DNA from: Epibacterium ulvae
GTDB taxonomy: Bacteria; Pseudomonadota; Alphaproteobacteria; Rhodobacterales; Rhodobacteraceae
Reading direction: 5' to 3'
NCBI RefSeq assembly: GCF_018678075.1
Contig: NZ_JAHHIR010000101.1
Location: 1 to 59,792 of the forward strand
Length of the DNA stretch: 59,792 bases
Numbering within the stretch: position 1 is the stretch's first letter; every line of letters begins with the position of its first letter. A program made the translations under genes and the position numbers. The notes under the pieces were generated by a model. The model worked only from the letters and a program-made list of their open reading frames with translations. It made no database searches and had not been told where the DNA came from. Below, piece by piece: positions 31,725-41,292 of the stretch.

Positions 31725-32897
31725 TTATCCTATCCGTTCCGGCGCAAGGTCATCCACCGCCCTACGCGCGAGATGGTCAATGCGCAGCACGTTATCAAGG
31801 GTCATTGGGGCATCAATGAGGCCACTTTCGCCATCCATACGCTCCATCACCGCAGCAACGACATGTGACATATCGAGAAAACCCAATTTCTTGGCAATGA
31901 AGTGATCCAATGCCCGTTCTTTGGCCGCGTTAAACACAGCGCCCATCAAGCCGCCACGCTCCATAACCTCATAGGCAAGGGCAAGGGCCGGGTAGCGTGC
32001 GGCCTCGGGCGCTTTGAAGGTGAGGCTTGCCACTTTTGCCAGATCCAACCGCTCAACCGGGAGATCCTGCCGCTGTGGCCAATGCAACGCATAACCAATG
32101 GCGTGGCGCATATCCGGCGCGCCAAGATGCGCCATCATCGCCCCGTCGCGAAAACCAACGATGGAATGGATCAGCGATTCCGGGTGAACGATGACTTCGA
32201 TCTGCTCGGGGCGCACGCCAAAGAACTCACGGGTTTCAATGACTTCCAACGCCTTGTTGAACATTGACGCGCTGTCGATCGTGATCCGCTGCCCCATATT
32301 CCAATTTGGATGGGACGAGGCTTGCTCCACCGTGGCCGCGGCCAGTTGGTCCAAGGGCCAATCGCGAAAGGCACCGCCCGATGCCGTGATGATGATACGC
32401 TCCACCGCTTCCATGTCTTCGCCGACAAGACCCTGGAAAATCGCCGAATGCTCGCTGTCGACCGGAAGGACGGTTGCCGCGTTGCGCTGCGCCGTTTCCA
32501 TCAATAGCTTGCCTGCGCAGACCAGCGATTCCTTGTTGGCCAGCGCAAGGGTTGCGCCCTGCTCCAGCGCGGCCAAACCCGGTTTCAAACCTGCCGCACC
32601 CACGATGGCGGACATCACCCAGTCTGCGGGACGGCTTGCGGCTTCCACCAGCGCTGCTTCGCCAGCGGCGGCCTCGATACCGGTGCCCGCCAATGCATCG
32701 CGCAAAGCGTCAAGTTGATCAGGAAAGGCGGTTACGGCGATCTTGGCGTTCAGCTCAATCGCGTTTTTGGACAGCTGCGCGATGTTTGTGCCGCCGCTTA
32801 GGGCTACCACATCATAGGCGTCAGGTGCGCGGCGGATCAGATCGATGGTGTTCTGACCAATCGAGCCTGTGGCTCCGAAAATGGATAGTTTGCGCAT
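31725..32897 (-). CDS. dxr: 1-deoxy-D-xylulose 5-phosphate reductoisomerase
   Basis: 390 residues. Starts MRKLSIFGATGSIGQNTIDL (NADPH site), with LANKESLVCAG, the metal-binding DSEHSAIFQ, ITASGGAFRD and SSHPNWNMGQRITIDSASM. It commits carbon to the MEP route for isoprenoids, feeding the uppS product made by the same cluster. ATG at 32897 has a GGAG site; a TTG two codons earlier is the alternative. Four bases separate it from rseP. Confidence 0.97.
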   Translation of the reverse strand: MRKLSIFGATGSIGQNTIDLIRRAPDAYDVVALSGGTNIAQLSKNAIELNAKIAVTAFPDQLDALRDALAGTGIEAAAGEAALVEAASRPADWVMSAIVGAAGLKPGLAALEQGATLALANKESLVCAGKLLMETAQRNAATVLPVDSEHSAIFQGLVGEDMEAVERIIITASGGAFRDWPLDQLAAATVEQASSHPNWNMGQRITIDSASMFNKALEVIETREFFGVRPEQIEVIVHPESLIHSIVGFRDGAMMAHLGAPDMRHAIGYALHWPQRQDLPVERLDLAKVASLTFKAPEAARYPALALAYEVMERGGLMGAVFNAAKERALDHFIAKKLGFLDMSHVVAAVMERMDGESGLIDAPMTLDNVLRIDHLARRAVDDLAPERIG

Positions 32898-32926
32898 CGT
32901 CAAGCTCCGCCCTTATTCACGCGTGG

Positions 32927-33706
32927 CTATAGGTTCGCCAGTGCAAACAGCCCCAGGAACAGGGCCGAAGCACCAAGCATACCATCAAATCGATCAAACA
33001 GCCCGCCATGTCCCGGGATCAGCGCACTGGAGTCCTTGACCCCGCGCTGCCGTTTCAGCGCGCTCTCCGCCACATCCCCGGCCTGACTGGCCATGGAGAT
33101 CAGAACCGACAGCACGATCAGGAAAATACCGTGATCCAGCGGTCCTGTGAACACGGCCCCAACCAAAGCCGCAGCCACCCAACCGGCGGACGTGCCGGAC
33201 CAGGTTTTCTTGGGGCTGACACGTGGCCAGAATTTGCGCCCGCCAATGATTTTACCTGCGAAATATCCGGCTACGTCGGTCGCGACCACAACACAGACCA
33301 GCCACAACAGCCAATCGACGTTCAACGCATTGCGCAGCCAGACAAAGCCGACCCCCGCAAGCATGATCCAGATCCCGAACAGGCTCAGCGGTTTGGCAAA
33401 TTTCATCCGATCTTCAATCGCCAGGATCACAATTGGCAACAATAGCACCGCCACGGCCAACAGAACTGGCAAAAAGGTCGACGCAAAGAACGCCAGTCCC
33501 GCAATGGTGCCCAGTTTGACCGCGCGCATGCCCTGCCCGGGCCAATACATCGCCGCCAGTTCCCAGAAAATACCGCCACAAATCAGCGCGATAACAGCGT
33601 TAAAGACTATCCCACCGCTCAAGATGGCAATCGCCGCAATCGCAAGCATCACCAAGGCAGAGATAAAACGCGGCCAAAGATCGGCCCAACGCGACGAACC
33701 GGTCAT
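32927..33706 (-). CDS. cdsA: Phosphatidate cytidylyltransferase
   Basis: 259 residues, about seven membrane helices, ending with the CDP-diacylglycerol synthase signature SALKRQRGVKDSSALIPGHGGLFDRFDG near residue 225. It makes CDP-diacylglycerol for phospholipids at the inner membrane. Its ATG overlaps the uppS stop by four bases. Confidence 0.95.
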   Translation of the reverse strand: MTGSSRWADLWPRFISALVMLAIAAIAILSGGIVFNAVIALICGGIFWELAAMYWPGQGMRAVKLGTIAGLAFFASTFLPVLLAVAVLLLPIVILAIEDRMKFAKPLSLFGIWIMLAGVGFVWLRNALNVDWLLWLVCVVVATDVAGYFAGKIIGGRKFWPRVSPKKTWSGTSAGWVAAALVGAVFTGPLDHGIFLIVLSVLISMASQAGDVAESALKRQRGVKDSSALIPGHGGLFDRFDGMLGASALFLGLFALANL

Positions 33707-34443
33707 GTTTTCACCGCACCAAATCGCCGGTCACGCTTGCCATAGTTGGTGCACAGACGTCCCAGTTCTTCCTTGGAGAAATCCGGCCACAGCGTGTCGA
33801 TGAATTCGTATTCTGCATAAGCAGACTGCCACAAAAGAAAGTTGGAAATCCGCGCCTCACCGCTGGTACGGACCACCAGATCAGGGTCCGGCAGGACATG
33901 CGTATCGAGATAGCGCGGCAGCGTTTCTTCATCGACCTTTTCGGGATCCAGCTTGCCCGCTGCAACATCCTGCGCCAGACGTTTGGTGGCACGGGCGACT
34001 TCATCGCGGCCACCGTAGTTCAAGGCGATTGTCAGATGGGTGCCATCATTGCCTGCGGTGTTGCATTCCAACTTGTCCATCAGATCGATCAGCTTGGCAT
34101 CCAAGCGCACCCGATCACCAATAAAGCGCACCCGAACATTCTGGGCCGCAAGCGCATTCATTTCTTTGGAAATATAACGGCGAAACAGACTCATAAGGCC
34201 GGCAACTTCAACCTGGGTTCGTTTCCAGTTTTCCGTCGAAAAGGCAAATATAGTAAGGTATTTGACCCCCAAATCGGGGCAGCACTCAACAATTTCACGG
34301 ACTCTCTTGGCACCGGCATGATGCCCAAACAGCCGGGGCCGACCGCGCGCTTGCGCCCATCGACCGTTGCCATCCATAATTATAGCAACATGACGCGGGC
34401 CCGGCCTGTCGCCGGATCCCGCATTCGGTTCACTCACACCCAT
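33703..34443 (-). CDS. uppS: Undecaprenyl (di-trans,poly-cis) diphosphate synthase
   Basis: 246 residues of the cis-prenyltransferase family: HVAIIMDGNGRWAQARG with the metal-binding Asp, GHHAGA, FAFSTENWKR and the C-terminal RTSGEARISNFLLWQSAYAE box. It supplies the lipid carrier for peptidoglycan and O-antigen. Nine bases from frr, 4-base overlap with cdsA. Confidence 0.97.
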   Translation of the reverse strand: MGVSEPNAGSGDRPGPRHVAIIMDGNGRWAQARGRPRLFGHHAGAKRVREIVECCPDLGVKYLTIFAFSTENWKRTQVEVAGLMSLFRRYISKEMNALAAQNVRVRFIGDRVRLDAKLIDLMDKLECNTAGNDGTHLTIALNYGGRDEVARATKRLAQDVAAGKLDPEKVDEETLPRYLDTHVLPDPDLVVRTSGEARISNFLLWQSAYAEYEFIDTLWPDFSKEELGRLCTNYGKRDRRFGAVKT

Positions 34444-34452
34444 GCTCTGGTC

Positions 34453-35016
34453 TCAGACCTGCATGATTTCGGTTTGCTTGTTCTCTAGCGCATCATCGAC
34501 GGCTTTGATCATTTTGTCGGTCAGGTCCTGCACTTCGGCTTCCCAGAACTTTTGATCGTCCTCGGACATGCCGTCGGCTTTGGCCTTCTTGATCTGATCC
34601 ATGCCGTCCCGGCGCACGTTGCGCACAGAAACCCGCCCGTGTTCGGCGTATTGGCCGGCCACTTTGCTCAGCTCGCGACGGCGTTCTTCGTTCAGCTCCG
34701 GGATCGGTAGCATGATGATGGTGCCGTTGAGCTGTGGGTTGATCCCCAATCCAGATTCGCGGATTGCTTTTTCAACTTTTCCAACAAGGCCCTTGTCCCA
34801 AACGTTAACCGTCACCATCCGTGGTTCCGGCACGTTTACGGTGCCCACCTGGTTGATCGGCGTCATCGAGCCGTAGGCATCAACCATCACCGGGTCCAGC
34901 ATCGATGCGGACCCCCGACCGGTCCGCAAACTTGCGAATTCGGTCCTAAGGTTGGCCATCGCGCCATCCATACGGCGTTTCAGGTCATCTGTATCCAGTT
35001 CAAAATCGTCAGACAT
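34453..35016 (-). CDS. frr: Ribosome recycling factor
   Basis: 187 residues: two-domain RRF with [28 protein letters not shown] and the C-terminal helical RREL[21 protein letters not shown] region. It splits post-termination ribosomes with EF-G. It begins the frr-uppS-cdsA-dxr-rseP unit; a terminator lies between it and pyrH. Confidence 0.97.
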   Translation of the reverse strand: MSDDFELDTDDLKRRMDGAMANLRTEFASLRTGRGSASMLDPVMVDAYGSMTPINQVGTVNVPEPRMVTVNVWDKGLVGKVEKAIRESGLGINPQLNGTIIMLPIPELNEERRRELSKVAGQYAEHGRVSVRNVRRDGMDQIKKAKADGMSEDDQKFWEAEVQDLTDKMIKAVDDALENKQTEIMQV

Positions 35017-35115
35017 TCTGCTCTCCCCTGCTTTGAGGCGGTCTGTTCAAGCCTCTTACGCCAAAGGCACATGAATGTATAGCGATCATGCGACTTGGGG
35101 CGTTGTTCTCAATGT

Positions 35116-35141
35116 ATAAAAACACGCCGAAGACCGGCGTG
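35116..35141 (-). terminator. Rho-independent terminator of pyrH
   Basis: Stem CACGCCG/CGGCGTG, five-base loop, followed on the minus strand by TTTTTAT. Placed 32 bases after the pyrH stop, so frr probably has its own promoter or depends on read-through. Confidence 0.75.
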
Positions 35142-35172
35142 CTTTGTCAAATTTCGTCTCAGGACCAGCTGA

Positions 35173-35922
35173 TTAATTGTGGACCGTGGTATAGGTGCCC
35201 TGCCCGGCCAGGATCCCTTTGAACCCGCCCGGCTCATCCAGCGGGAACACGATGATCGGCAGGTTGTTGTCCCGCGCCAGCGCAATGGCAGAGGCATCCA
35301 TGACCTTCAAGCGTTTTGCCAGCACATCATCATAAGACACGTGATTAAAGCGCACCGCGTCGGAATGCTCCTTGGGGTCTTTGTCATAAACGCCATCGAC
35401 GCCGTTCTTGCCCATGAAGATCGCTTCGCAAGCCATTTCATTTGCACGCAAAGTCGCCGCAGTATCGGTTGTGAAATAGGGGTTACCGGTGCCCGCTGCA
35501 AAGATACAGACCCGTTTCTTTTCCAGGTGACGCACCGCGCGGCGGCGGATGTAGGGCTCGGCCACCTCATCCATGCGGATGGCGGAGATTACCCGGGTAA
35601 AGACACCCTCGTCTTCCAGCGCGGACTGCATGCCCAACGCGTTCATGACCGTCGCCAGCATACCCATATAGTCGGCCGTGGTGCGTTCCATACCTTGCGC
35701 CGAGCCAGACAGCCCGCGGAAAATATTGCCGCCACCGATCACCATGCAGATCTCAACTCCCAAGTCGTGGACAATTTTGACTTCCTTCGCGATGCGTTGA
35801 ACGGTCGGGGGGTGCAGGCCAAACCCCTGGTCGCCCATCAGCGCCTCACCTGAAATTTTCAACATGACGCGATTATATTTAACTGCCGAAGAGAAATCCG
35901 GCTGGTCCGAGGTAAGGGGCAT
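35173..35922 (-). CDS. pyrH: Uridylate kinase
   Basis: 249 residues of the bacterial UMP kinase family (amino acid kinase fold): [28 protein letters not shown], the uridine-binding [16 protein letters not shown] and [12 protein letters not shown]. Makes UDP, subject to UTP inhibition and GTP activation in known cases. ATG at 35922 has GGAG before it. Divergent from miaA. Neither rpsB nor tsf lies upstream, unlike in many proteobacteria. Confidence 0.96.
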   Translation of the reverse strand: MPLTSDQPDFSSAVKYNRVMLKISGEALMGDQGFGLHPPTVQRIAKEVKIVHDLGVEICMVIGGGNIFRGLSGSAQGMERTTADYMGMLATVMNALGMQSALEDEGVFTRVISAIRMDEVAEPYIRRRAVRHLEKKRVCIFAAGTGNPYFTTDTAATLRANEMACEAIFMGKNGVDGVYDKDPKEHSDAVRFNHVSYDDVLAKRLKVMDASAIALARDNNLPIIVFPLDEPGGFKGILAGQGTYTTVHN

Positions 35923-36054
35923 GTTGCGCTCCACAAGATGTAGGGGTTAATTTGAGCGCAAAATGAAGCAATTCGCCGCGAGGATCAATGCGGTCAGTGG
36001 TTTCATTTCAGCAAAAACACGCAGATGCACAGGCATTGCCCAGGACAGCCCGAC

Positions 36055-36918
36055 ATGATGTTGCCCCAGACCGATCCAGACTTGCCAGTTCTTATCGCTG
36101 GCCCCACCGCGTCGGGGAAATCCGATCTGGCCTTACGATTTGCCGAGTCGCAAGGCGGCGTGGTGGTCAATGCCGATGCCAGCCAGATTTTCAACTGCTG
36201 GCGGGTGGTGACGGCGCGCCCGTCAATAGACGAGGAAAGCCGCGCGCCACATGCGCTGTATGGTCACGTGGAATTTGATCAGCCCTATTCTGCCGGGCAT
36301 TGGCTGCGCGATGTGCAGGCTTTGCTCAAAACCGGGCAACGTCCGATCATTGTGGGGGGCACCGGGCTTTATTTTCAAACGCTGACCCGTGGCATGGCCG
36401 ATATCCCAGCGACCCCGCCCGATATCCGACAAGAGGCCGACGCGCTGTCGCTGGACACTCTGCGCGATGGGTTGGACCCGGTCACCACCGCCGGGATCGA
36501 CATGCAAAACCGCATGCGGGTGCAACGCGCCTGGGAGGTGCAGCGCGCCACGGGGCGCAGCCTCGCCGACTGGCAGGCCGATACCCCGCCGCCGACCTTG
36601 GACCTGGAGCATTGCACAGCGATTGTGATGCACTCAGACAAAGACTGGCTGGAACAGCGGATCCGGCAAAGGTTTGACAAAATGGTCGCCGCCGGAGCGC
36701 TGGAGGAGGTCGAGGCCATGCGCGACCGCTATGATCCCAAACTCCCTTCCTGCAAGGCGATTGGCGTGCCCGAGCTGATGGATTATGTGACCGGGGTGAT
36801 CGATCTGGATACGGCCCGCGAACGCGCCTCTGTTGCGACCCGTCAATTTGCCAAGCGCCAGCGCACCTGGTTCAGATCCAAAATGTCCAACTGGGATGTG
36901 TTTCGCCCCGACAGCTGA
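36055..36918 (+). CDS. miaA: tRNA dimethylallyltransferase
   Basis: 287 residues. Walker-like [15 protein letters not shown] near the N-terminus, [17 protein letters not shown] (substrate binding), [10 protein letters not shown] and the C-terminal [12 protein letters not shown] segment identify MiaA, which prenylates A37 of tRNAs reading U-starting codons. Two adjacent ATGs at 36055 and 36058 are equally possible. At 34-35 the usual NADAS pattern is intact. Confidence 0.95.
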   Translation: MMLPQTDPDLPVLIAGPTASGKSDLALRFAESQGGVVVNADASQIFNCWRVVTARPSIDEESRAPHALYGHVEFDQPYSAGHWLRDVQALLKTGQRPIIVGGTGLYFQTLTRGMADIPATPPDIRQEADALSLDTLRDGLDPVTTAGIDMQNRMRVQRAWEVQRATGRSLADWQADTPPPTLDLEHCTAIVMHSDKDWLEQRIRQRFDKMVAAGALEEVEAMRDRYDPKLPSCKAIGVPELMDYVTGVIDLDTARERASVATRQFAKRQRTWFRSKMSNWDVFRPDS

Positions 36919-37046
36919 TGTGCGATCACGTTTCTGCGAGCATGCGGTCCGCCGCATGTCGACTAAATCCGAGTTCTTGCAAGAATCGATTTTTCATGTC
37001 GATGTGCATCCAATCAAGAAATACAAAAGAATGCCAACAGATTAGA

Positions 37047-37856
37047 ATGCTTCCACCAACCTCTTCGCCTTCAGAGATCGAGGTCACAACCCTGTCCCAG
37101 CTGTCGCCCGTTGGCGCCTGGCAGGTGGAGCTGTGCCACGATCGCGCGCAGGATTTGGTGATTTGGCTCACACGCGGCCAAGGTCGGGTGCTGTTGGATG
37201 GCAAACGCCACGGCTTTGGCCCGCATAATCTATTCTACATTCCGGCCGGCGCGCTGTGGTCGCTTGATCTTGGGCGTCAGTGTATCGGCAGCTGTCTGTT
37301 TTTGCCGCGCAACAGCATGTCCGGCGCCGATCAGTCCGCGTTTTTTCTCCGGGTCAACGACAGTCAGGAACAGGCCTACATCAATTTCATGATCGAGCGC
37401 CTGCAACGGGAACAGCGCGAACAACGGGACAACTGGCCGGACGCAATGAAAGCGCTATCGCAGGTCCTGTTGATTGAGATTGAGCGTACTGCGGTCCAAC
37501 AGAACAAGAAGACCCGCGCAACAGCCGCGCAACGTCTTAGCCGCGCCTATTGTGAGCGTGTGGCCCGGATGTTTGGCGATGGCGCAACAATGTCGGATCA
37601 CGCGGACGCACTGGATGTGACCCCGACCCATTTGACCCGCGTGTGCAAAGCAGAGACCGGCAAAACCGCCGCAAATCTCCTGACGGAACGGCAGCTGCAT
37701 TGCGCGCGATCCCTGCTGACCTATAGCGATGCGCCTATACAAGACATCGCCAATCGTCTCAGCTTTGGCAGCCCGGCCTACTTCACTCGGTTCATTTCGC
37801 AGCACACAGGCCTGACGCCAAGCCGCCTGCGCAAAGCGGCGCGTGCGACCACCTAA
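37047..37856 (+). CDS. AraC-family transcriptional regulator
   Basis: 269 residues from MLPPTSSPSEIEVTTL: an N-terminal cupin-like ligand domain (about 15-110, GRVLLDGKRHGFGPHNLFYIPAG) and a C-terminal AraC/XylS domain with two helix-turn-helix units (about 170-265; MSDHADALDVTPTHLTRVCKAETG and IQDIANRLSFGSPAYFTRFI). Upstream in-frame starts to 36918 would encode a Cys-rich stretch that does not look like protein. Target is unknown; it converges on the membrane gene with no gap. Confidence 0.85.
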   Translation: MLPPTSSPSEIEVTTLSQLSPVGAWQVELCHDRAQDLVIWLTRGQGRVLLDGKRHGFGPHNLFYIPAGALWSLDLGRQCIGSCLFLPRNSMSGADQSAFFLRVNDSQEQAYINFMIERLQREQREQRDNWPDAMKALSQVLLIEIERTAVQQNKKTRATAAQRLSRAYCERVARMFGDGATMSDHADALDVTPTHLTRVCKAETGKTAANLLTERQLHCARSLLTYSDAPIQDIANRLSFGSPAYFTRFISQHTGLTPSRLRKAARATT

Positions 37857-38228
37857 TCAGCTGACCAAAAGCACCATGATCATCAACAGGTTGGACAGCG
37901 AGAACTGCGACACCTGCGGCAGTTTCTTGTGCAGGGGAATGGCCAGGATGGCCAGGCTTGCTGATGCGGCCGCCGCCAACAGACACAGGGCACCCACCAC
38001 GTAGCCCAATGTATCTGCATGCGCCCCAAACGGCGCATCCGGCGCAATTGTCCCCTTTAGGCCAAAACCGATCAACATGCCCAGGACCATCCCGGCAACG
38101 ATCCACTCAACCCGCAAAGACACAGAAGCCCGACGTGCCAAAACATCATCCACAATCTTCTGCGACGGAATCGCAGTTGGTTGCCAATGCATCTGGTTCA
38201 AACGTTGATCAAAGCTTCTTGCAGTCAC
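37857..38228 (-). CDS. Membrane protein of unknown function with CtrA box upstream
   Basis: 123 residues: a basic N-terminus (about 1-40), then a hydrophobic helix VEWIVAGMVLGMLIGFGL, a second around GYVVGALCLLAAAASASLAILAI, and a third at the C-terminus LSNLLMIMVLLVS. It shows no family I can name; ATP synthase subunit I-like architecture is a loose resemblance only. A perfect TTAA-N7-TTAA site lies 69 bases upstream. Confidence 0.7.
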   Translation of the reverse strand: MTARSFDQRLNQMHWQPTAIPSQKIVDDVLARRASVSLRVEWIVAGMVLGMLIGFGLKGTIAPDAPFGAHADTLGYVVGALCLLAAAASASLAILAIPLHKKLPQVSQFSLSNLLMIMVLLVS

Positions 38229-38296
38229 GGTCTTTCTCCCACTTCTGCGCTAGATTTCATCAAATTTTAAGGCAACTTAATGGCAACCAAAGGCCG

Positions 38297-38313
38297 TTAA
38301 CGCGACATTAACC
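38297..38313. promoter_or_regulatory. Perfect CtrA box TTAA-N7-TTAACC
   Basis: TTAA-CGCGACA-TTAACC matches the CtrA consensus in full, including the trailing C. It lies between the 123-residue membrane gene (start 38228) and the 3' end of the transglycosylase gene, both on the minus strand, so only the membrane gene is a sensible target. Confidence 0.6.
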
Positions 38314-38405
38314 CTGGTGAACAAATTGTTTACGGGATCCAAACAATGCACAGCCCACAGCACCGGCCCAAAGGCCGGAACCGCGCCAACTCCAAGGCAG
38401 GTTGA

Positions 38406-38990
38406 TCAGCCGCCGAGGATCTTTTTCACATAATTTTTGGTTTCTTGATACGGCGGCACCCCACCATATTTCTCAACCGCTCCCGGACCTGCGTTATAGG
38501 CCGCAAGGGCCAGCCGCCAGGATCCGAACTTGCGATATTGTTGCGCCAGGTAACGGGCGCCGCCTTCCAAGTTCTGTTTGGGATCGGTTGGATCCACCCC
38601 AAGGGTTGCGGCCGTGGCTGGCATCAACTGCGCCAGACCAAGCGCTCCTTTGTGGGATCGCGCTGTGGGGTTCCAATTGCTTTCCTGTTGCACAAGCCGC
38701 AGGAACAGATCCTCTGGAATACCATTCTGGCGCGCAACGGTGCGGGCAATTTTCAGATACTGCCCACGATATTTCCCGGTATAGCGGAGATTTTTGGGTG
38801 CCAGATCAATTCTGTAGCTCTCGGGCTTCAAGCGATCCGAGCCTTTGTACTGGCTGGCCGCACGCCCGTCCAAGACCCGTGTATGGGCCGCCAGCAGATC
38901 ACGTCTACTTTTGCTGGAAATGCTTTGCGCGACAGCCGTCTCTGCGACCAAAGCGCAAGCGACACTCGCCCCCACAAACATCATACGCAT
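38406..38990 (-). CDS. Soluble lytic murein transglycosylase (SLT family)
   Basis: 194 residues from ATG 38990: a signal peptide (cleaved near AVAQS, residue 22), then the lysozyme-like SLT domain (about 80-190) with the catalytic glutamate E103 in VQQESNWNP and the [16 protein letters not shown] and [15 protein letters not shown] motifs. It cleaves the glycan strand of peptidoglycan in the periplasm. An earlier ATG at 39035 gives a longer, less likely leader. Confidence 0.92.
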   Translation of the reverse strand: MRMMFVGASVACALVAETAVAQSISSKSRRDLLAAHTRVLDGRAASQYKGSDRLKPESYRIDLAPKNLRYTGKYRGQYLKIARTVARQNGIPEDLFLRLVQQESNWNPTARSHKGALGLAQLMPATAATLGVDPTDPKQNLEGGARYLAQQYRKFGSWRLALAAYNAGPGAVEKYGGVPPYQETKNYVKKILGG

Positions 38991-39245
38991 ATTTGGCGCC
39001 CTGTTTCCCCACGAACCTATGCCAACTATAGACATTTTTGTGCAATTTTAAAGCCTGCAATAGTCAGTCGGCATATCATCGCCAAACACATATCCGAGAC
39101 CCGATATCTCTCTTTTGCCTCTCAGTCGCTTTAATATGGGGACGCACAAAGATAGGATGGCTCAAACCGCGACGAAGGGGATTCGACGCGGGACAAGATT
39201 TACGCATCTCGTATGCACAGCTTAATGATAAAGGACACGACCAAG

Positions 39246-39782
39246 ATGGCCGGATCTCTCAACAAAGTCATGATAATCGGCAATCTGGGCCGCGACCCCG
39301 AGGTGCGCAGCTTTCAGAATGGCGGTAAAGTTTGCAACCTGCGGATCGCCACATCCGAGACTTGGAAAGACCGCAACACCGGTGAGCGCCGCGAGAAAAC
39401 TGAATGGCATTCGGTGGCGATTTTCACCGAAGGTCTGGTGCGCGTTGCAGAGCAATACCTGCGCAAAGGCTCCAAAGTTTACATCGAAGGCCAGCTGCAA
39501 ACCCGCAAATGGCAAGACCAGAACGGCCAGGATCGCTATTCCACAGAGGTCGTTCTGCAGGGCTTTGGCTCGACCCTGACCATGTTGGATGGTCGCGGTG
39601 AAGGCGGCGGCATGGGTGGCGGCCAAGGTGGCGATAACTATGGCGGTGGCGGCCAAGGCGGCGGCTACGGCGGTGGCGGTGGCTACGACAGCGGCCCACA
39701 GGGCGGCGGCAGCGGATTTGGCGGCGGCTCCCAAGGTGGCGGCGCGTCCCATAACATCGACGACGACGAAATCCCGTTCTAA
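39246..39782 (+). CDS. ssb: Single-stranded DNA-binding protein
   Basis: 178 residues: OB fold (about 4-110; [34 protein letters not shown]), a glycine-rich flexible linker (about 117-165) and the acidic tip DDDEIPF that docks partner proteins. AAAGGA precedes the ATG at 39246. No LexA-type box was found in the upstream interval, so it does not look SOS-regulated. A strong terminator follows. Confidence 0.97.
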   Translation: MAGSLNKVMIIGNLGRDPEVRSFQNGGKVCNLRIATSETWKDRNTGERREKTEWHSVAIFTEGLVRVAEQYLRKGSKVYIEGQLQTRKWQDQNGQDRYSTEVVLQGFGSTLTMLDGRGEGGGMGGGQGGDNYGGGGQGGGYGGGGGYDSGPQGGGSGFGGGSQGGGASHNIDDDEIPF

Positions 39783-39804
39783 GCACCACGCTTTGAGATA
39801 ATGA

Positions 39805-39836
39805 AACCCGCCGCAGCACCTCGCGGCGGGTTTTCT
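39805..39836 (+). terminator. Rho-independent terminator of ssb
   Basis: Stem AACCCGCCGC/GCGGCGGGTT with an 8-base loop followed by TTTTC. Confidence 0.9.
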
Positions 39837-39901
39837 TATGCGCACCCCGATTTGACAAGCGCCGGATAACGCCTTGATTTCATGTCTTCTTGCGGGTTCA
39901 C

Positions 39902-40531
39902 TCAATAAGACAGGCTCGGCGATTGATGCAGGAAATTCATACTGTCAATCTGACGCGCCATAAAGTCCGCCACATCCGCACGCCGTATTTTCAACGCCAA
40001 TTTACCCCGCAACGCGCGCAGATCCCCCACATGGTATTCGCCGAGCGGATCACCGTCCTGAAAGGCACCGGGGCGCACAATGGTCCAATCCAGATCTGAC
40101 TGTCGAACCAGCGTTTCCTGGCTGTGGTGATCGGCAAATGCCGCGCGCAGCAGCAGGCCAAACATCACCCGACGCCACCAGAAATTCAGCACCGGCTCAC
40201 TGTCGCCAACGCCCATAGAAGATAGGCAAATCAACCGCTTAACGCCGGTATCTGACATGGCGTTCACAATAACTTCGGTCCCCTTGGTGCGAATTTCACC
40301 GCGCATACCAGCCCCAAGCGCACAGACAACCGCATCCTGACCATCGATCGCCTCGGCCACTTGCAGCGGGTTCAACACGTCCCCGCGCAGCATCGTGAGG
40401 CCTGCGGCCACGTCATCCTCAACCCATTGCCCGCTACGGGAAAACCCGGTCACCGCGTGCCCTTTGGCCAGCAGCGATTTGACCACATGCCGCCCGAGGC
40501 TGCCGGTTGCGCCAAATACGATCACTTTCAT
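39902..40531 (-). CDS. NAD(P)-binding protein (atypical SDR, NmrA/SDR_a5-like)
   Basis: 209 residues. The Rossmann motif VFGATGSLGRHVVKSLLAKG starts at residue 4; GDVLNPLQV and the CALGAG strand follow, and the LICLSSMGVGDSEP region takes the place of the SDR active site. No Tyr-x-x-x-Lys is evident, as in atypical SDRs. ATG at 40531 has AAGGAG before it. Divergent from the TetR gene across a repeat array, so it is a probable target of that repressor. Substrate unknown. Confidence 0.85.
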   Translation of the reverse strand: MKVIVFGATGSLGRHVVKSLLAKGHAVTGFSRSGQWVEDDVAAGLTMLRGDVLNPLQVAEAIDGQDAVVCALGAGMRGEIRTKGTEVIVNAMSDTGVKRLICLSSMGVGDSEPVLNFWWRRVMFGLLLRAAFADHHSQETLVRQSDLDWTIVRPGAFQDGDPLGEYHVGDLRALRGKLALKIRRADVADFMARQIDSMNFLHQSPSLSY

Positions 40532-40565
40532 TTCACTCACTCCTTCGATCAAAATCATCCACAAT

Positions 40566-40682
40566 TTGACAGAGTGCCCATTTACACGATGTCTATTTAC
40601 ACGATGTCTATTTACACTGTGTCCATTTACACTGTGTCAATTGACGCCGTGTAAACATTGAGATACATTGACATCATGTCAA
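40566..40682. repeat. Array of seven 15-bp operator-like units
   Basis: Six contiguous 15-base units start at 40566, 40581, 40596, 40611, 40626 and 40641, then after 12 bases a seventh at 40668. All resemble TT(T/G)ACA-NNN-TGTCAA. The last, TTGACAT-C-ATGTCAA, is a perfect palindrome spanning the TetR start codon (40676); units 2 and 3 are identical (TTTACACGATGTCTA). The array fills nearly the whole divergent promoter region between the NAD(P)-binding gene and the TetR gene. Confidence 0.8.
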
Positions 40683-41260
40683 GTGAAAAAAACGATACCC
40701 GCGAGAAGATCCTCACCGCCTGCTGGCAGCTGACCGAGGCCAACTTGGGCAAAGGCGTCCGCATGTCCGACATCGCCAAAACCGCTGGCGTGTCGCGACA
40801 GGCGCTTTACCTGCATTTCGAAAACCGCGCTGATCTGTTGGTCGCAACAACACGGTTTATCGATGAAAAACAGAATATTACCGGACGTCTTGAACCTTAT
40901 CGCGCGGCTGAGACTGGCCGTGATAAGTTGCGAGAACTGGTGGTGTTTTGGGCCAACCAGATGGAGATTATCCAAGGCATGGCCCGCGCATTGTTGGCCT
41001 TGCGCGCCACCGATGCCGAGGCCAATGCAGCCTGGCAAGAACGGATGGAGGCCCTGCGCGCGGAGATTCGCCAGACCTTTGACCAGATCGAGCGCGAGGC
41101 AGATCTGGCACCGGGTTGGACCGTCGACAGTGCCACAAATTTGTTGTGGTCCGCCATGTCGTTTCAGGGATGGGAGCAGTTGAAACAGGCTCCGGATTTC
41201 AGCACCGAAGCCTATATTGCTGATATGTGGTGGTTGGCAAAACGCGGATTTCTAACCTGA
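40676..41260 (+). CDS. TetR-family transcriptional regulator
   Basis: 194 residues. The DNA-binding domain covers about 10-55 with the HTH VRMSDIAKTAGVSRQALYLHF; the rest is the helical effector domain. The ATG at 40676 lies inside the seventh operator-like unit, which would give tight self-repression. It faces the NAD(P)-binding protein gene. The inducing ligand is unknown. Confidence 0.88.
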   Translation: MSSEKNDTREKILTACWQLTEANLGKGVRMSDIAKTAGVSRQALYLHFENRADLLVATTRFIDEKQNITGRLEPYRAAETGRDKLRELVVFWANQMEIIQGMARALLALRATDAEANAAWQERMEALRAEIRQTFDQIEREADLAPGWTVDSATNLLWSAMSFQGWEQLKQAPDFSTEAYIADMWWLAKRGFLT

Positions 41261-41288
41261 CGCCCGCTTAAAAAGGGCGTGGCGTCAG
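41257..41288. terminator. Inverted repeat between tetR and aroB (candidate bidirectional terminator)
   Basis: CTGACGCC (41257-41264) pairs with GGCGTCAG (41281-41288), and an inner ACGCCC/GGGCGT pair encloses the A-rich loop. The 5' arm overlaps the tetR stop codon. There is no T-run, so efficiency is uncertain. Confidence 0.4.
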
Positions 41289-41292
41289 ATGG

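Noticed and set aside
38363-38378. CCGGCC-CAAA-GGCCGG hairpin as terminator of the transglycosylase gene
   Set aside because: It has no T-run on either strand and so was not called.
39040-39245. LexA box upstream of ssb
   Set aside because: ssb is often SOS-linked, but no GTTC/GAAC direct repeat of the right spacing is present here.
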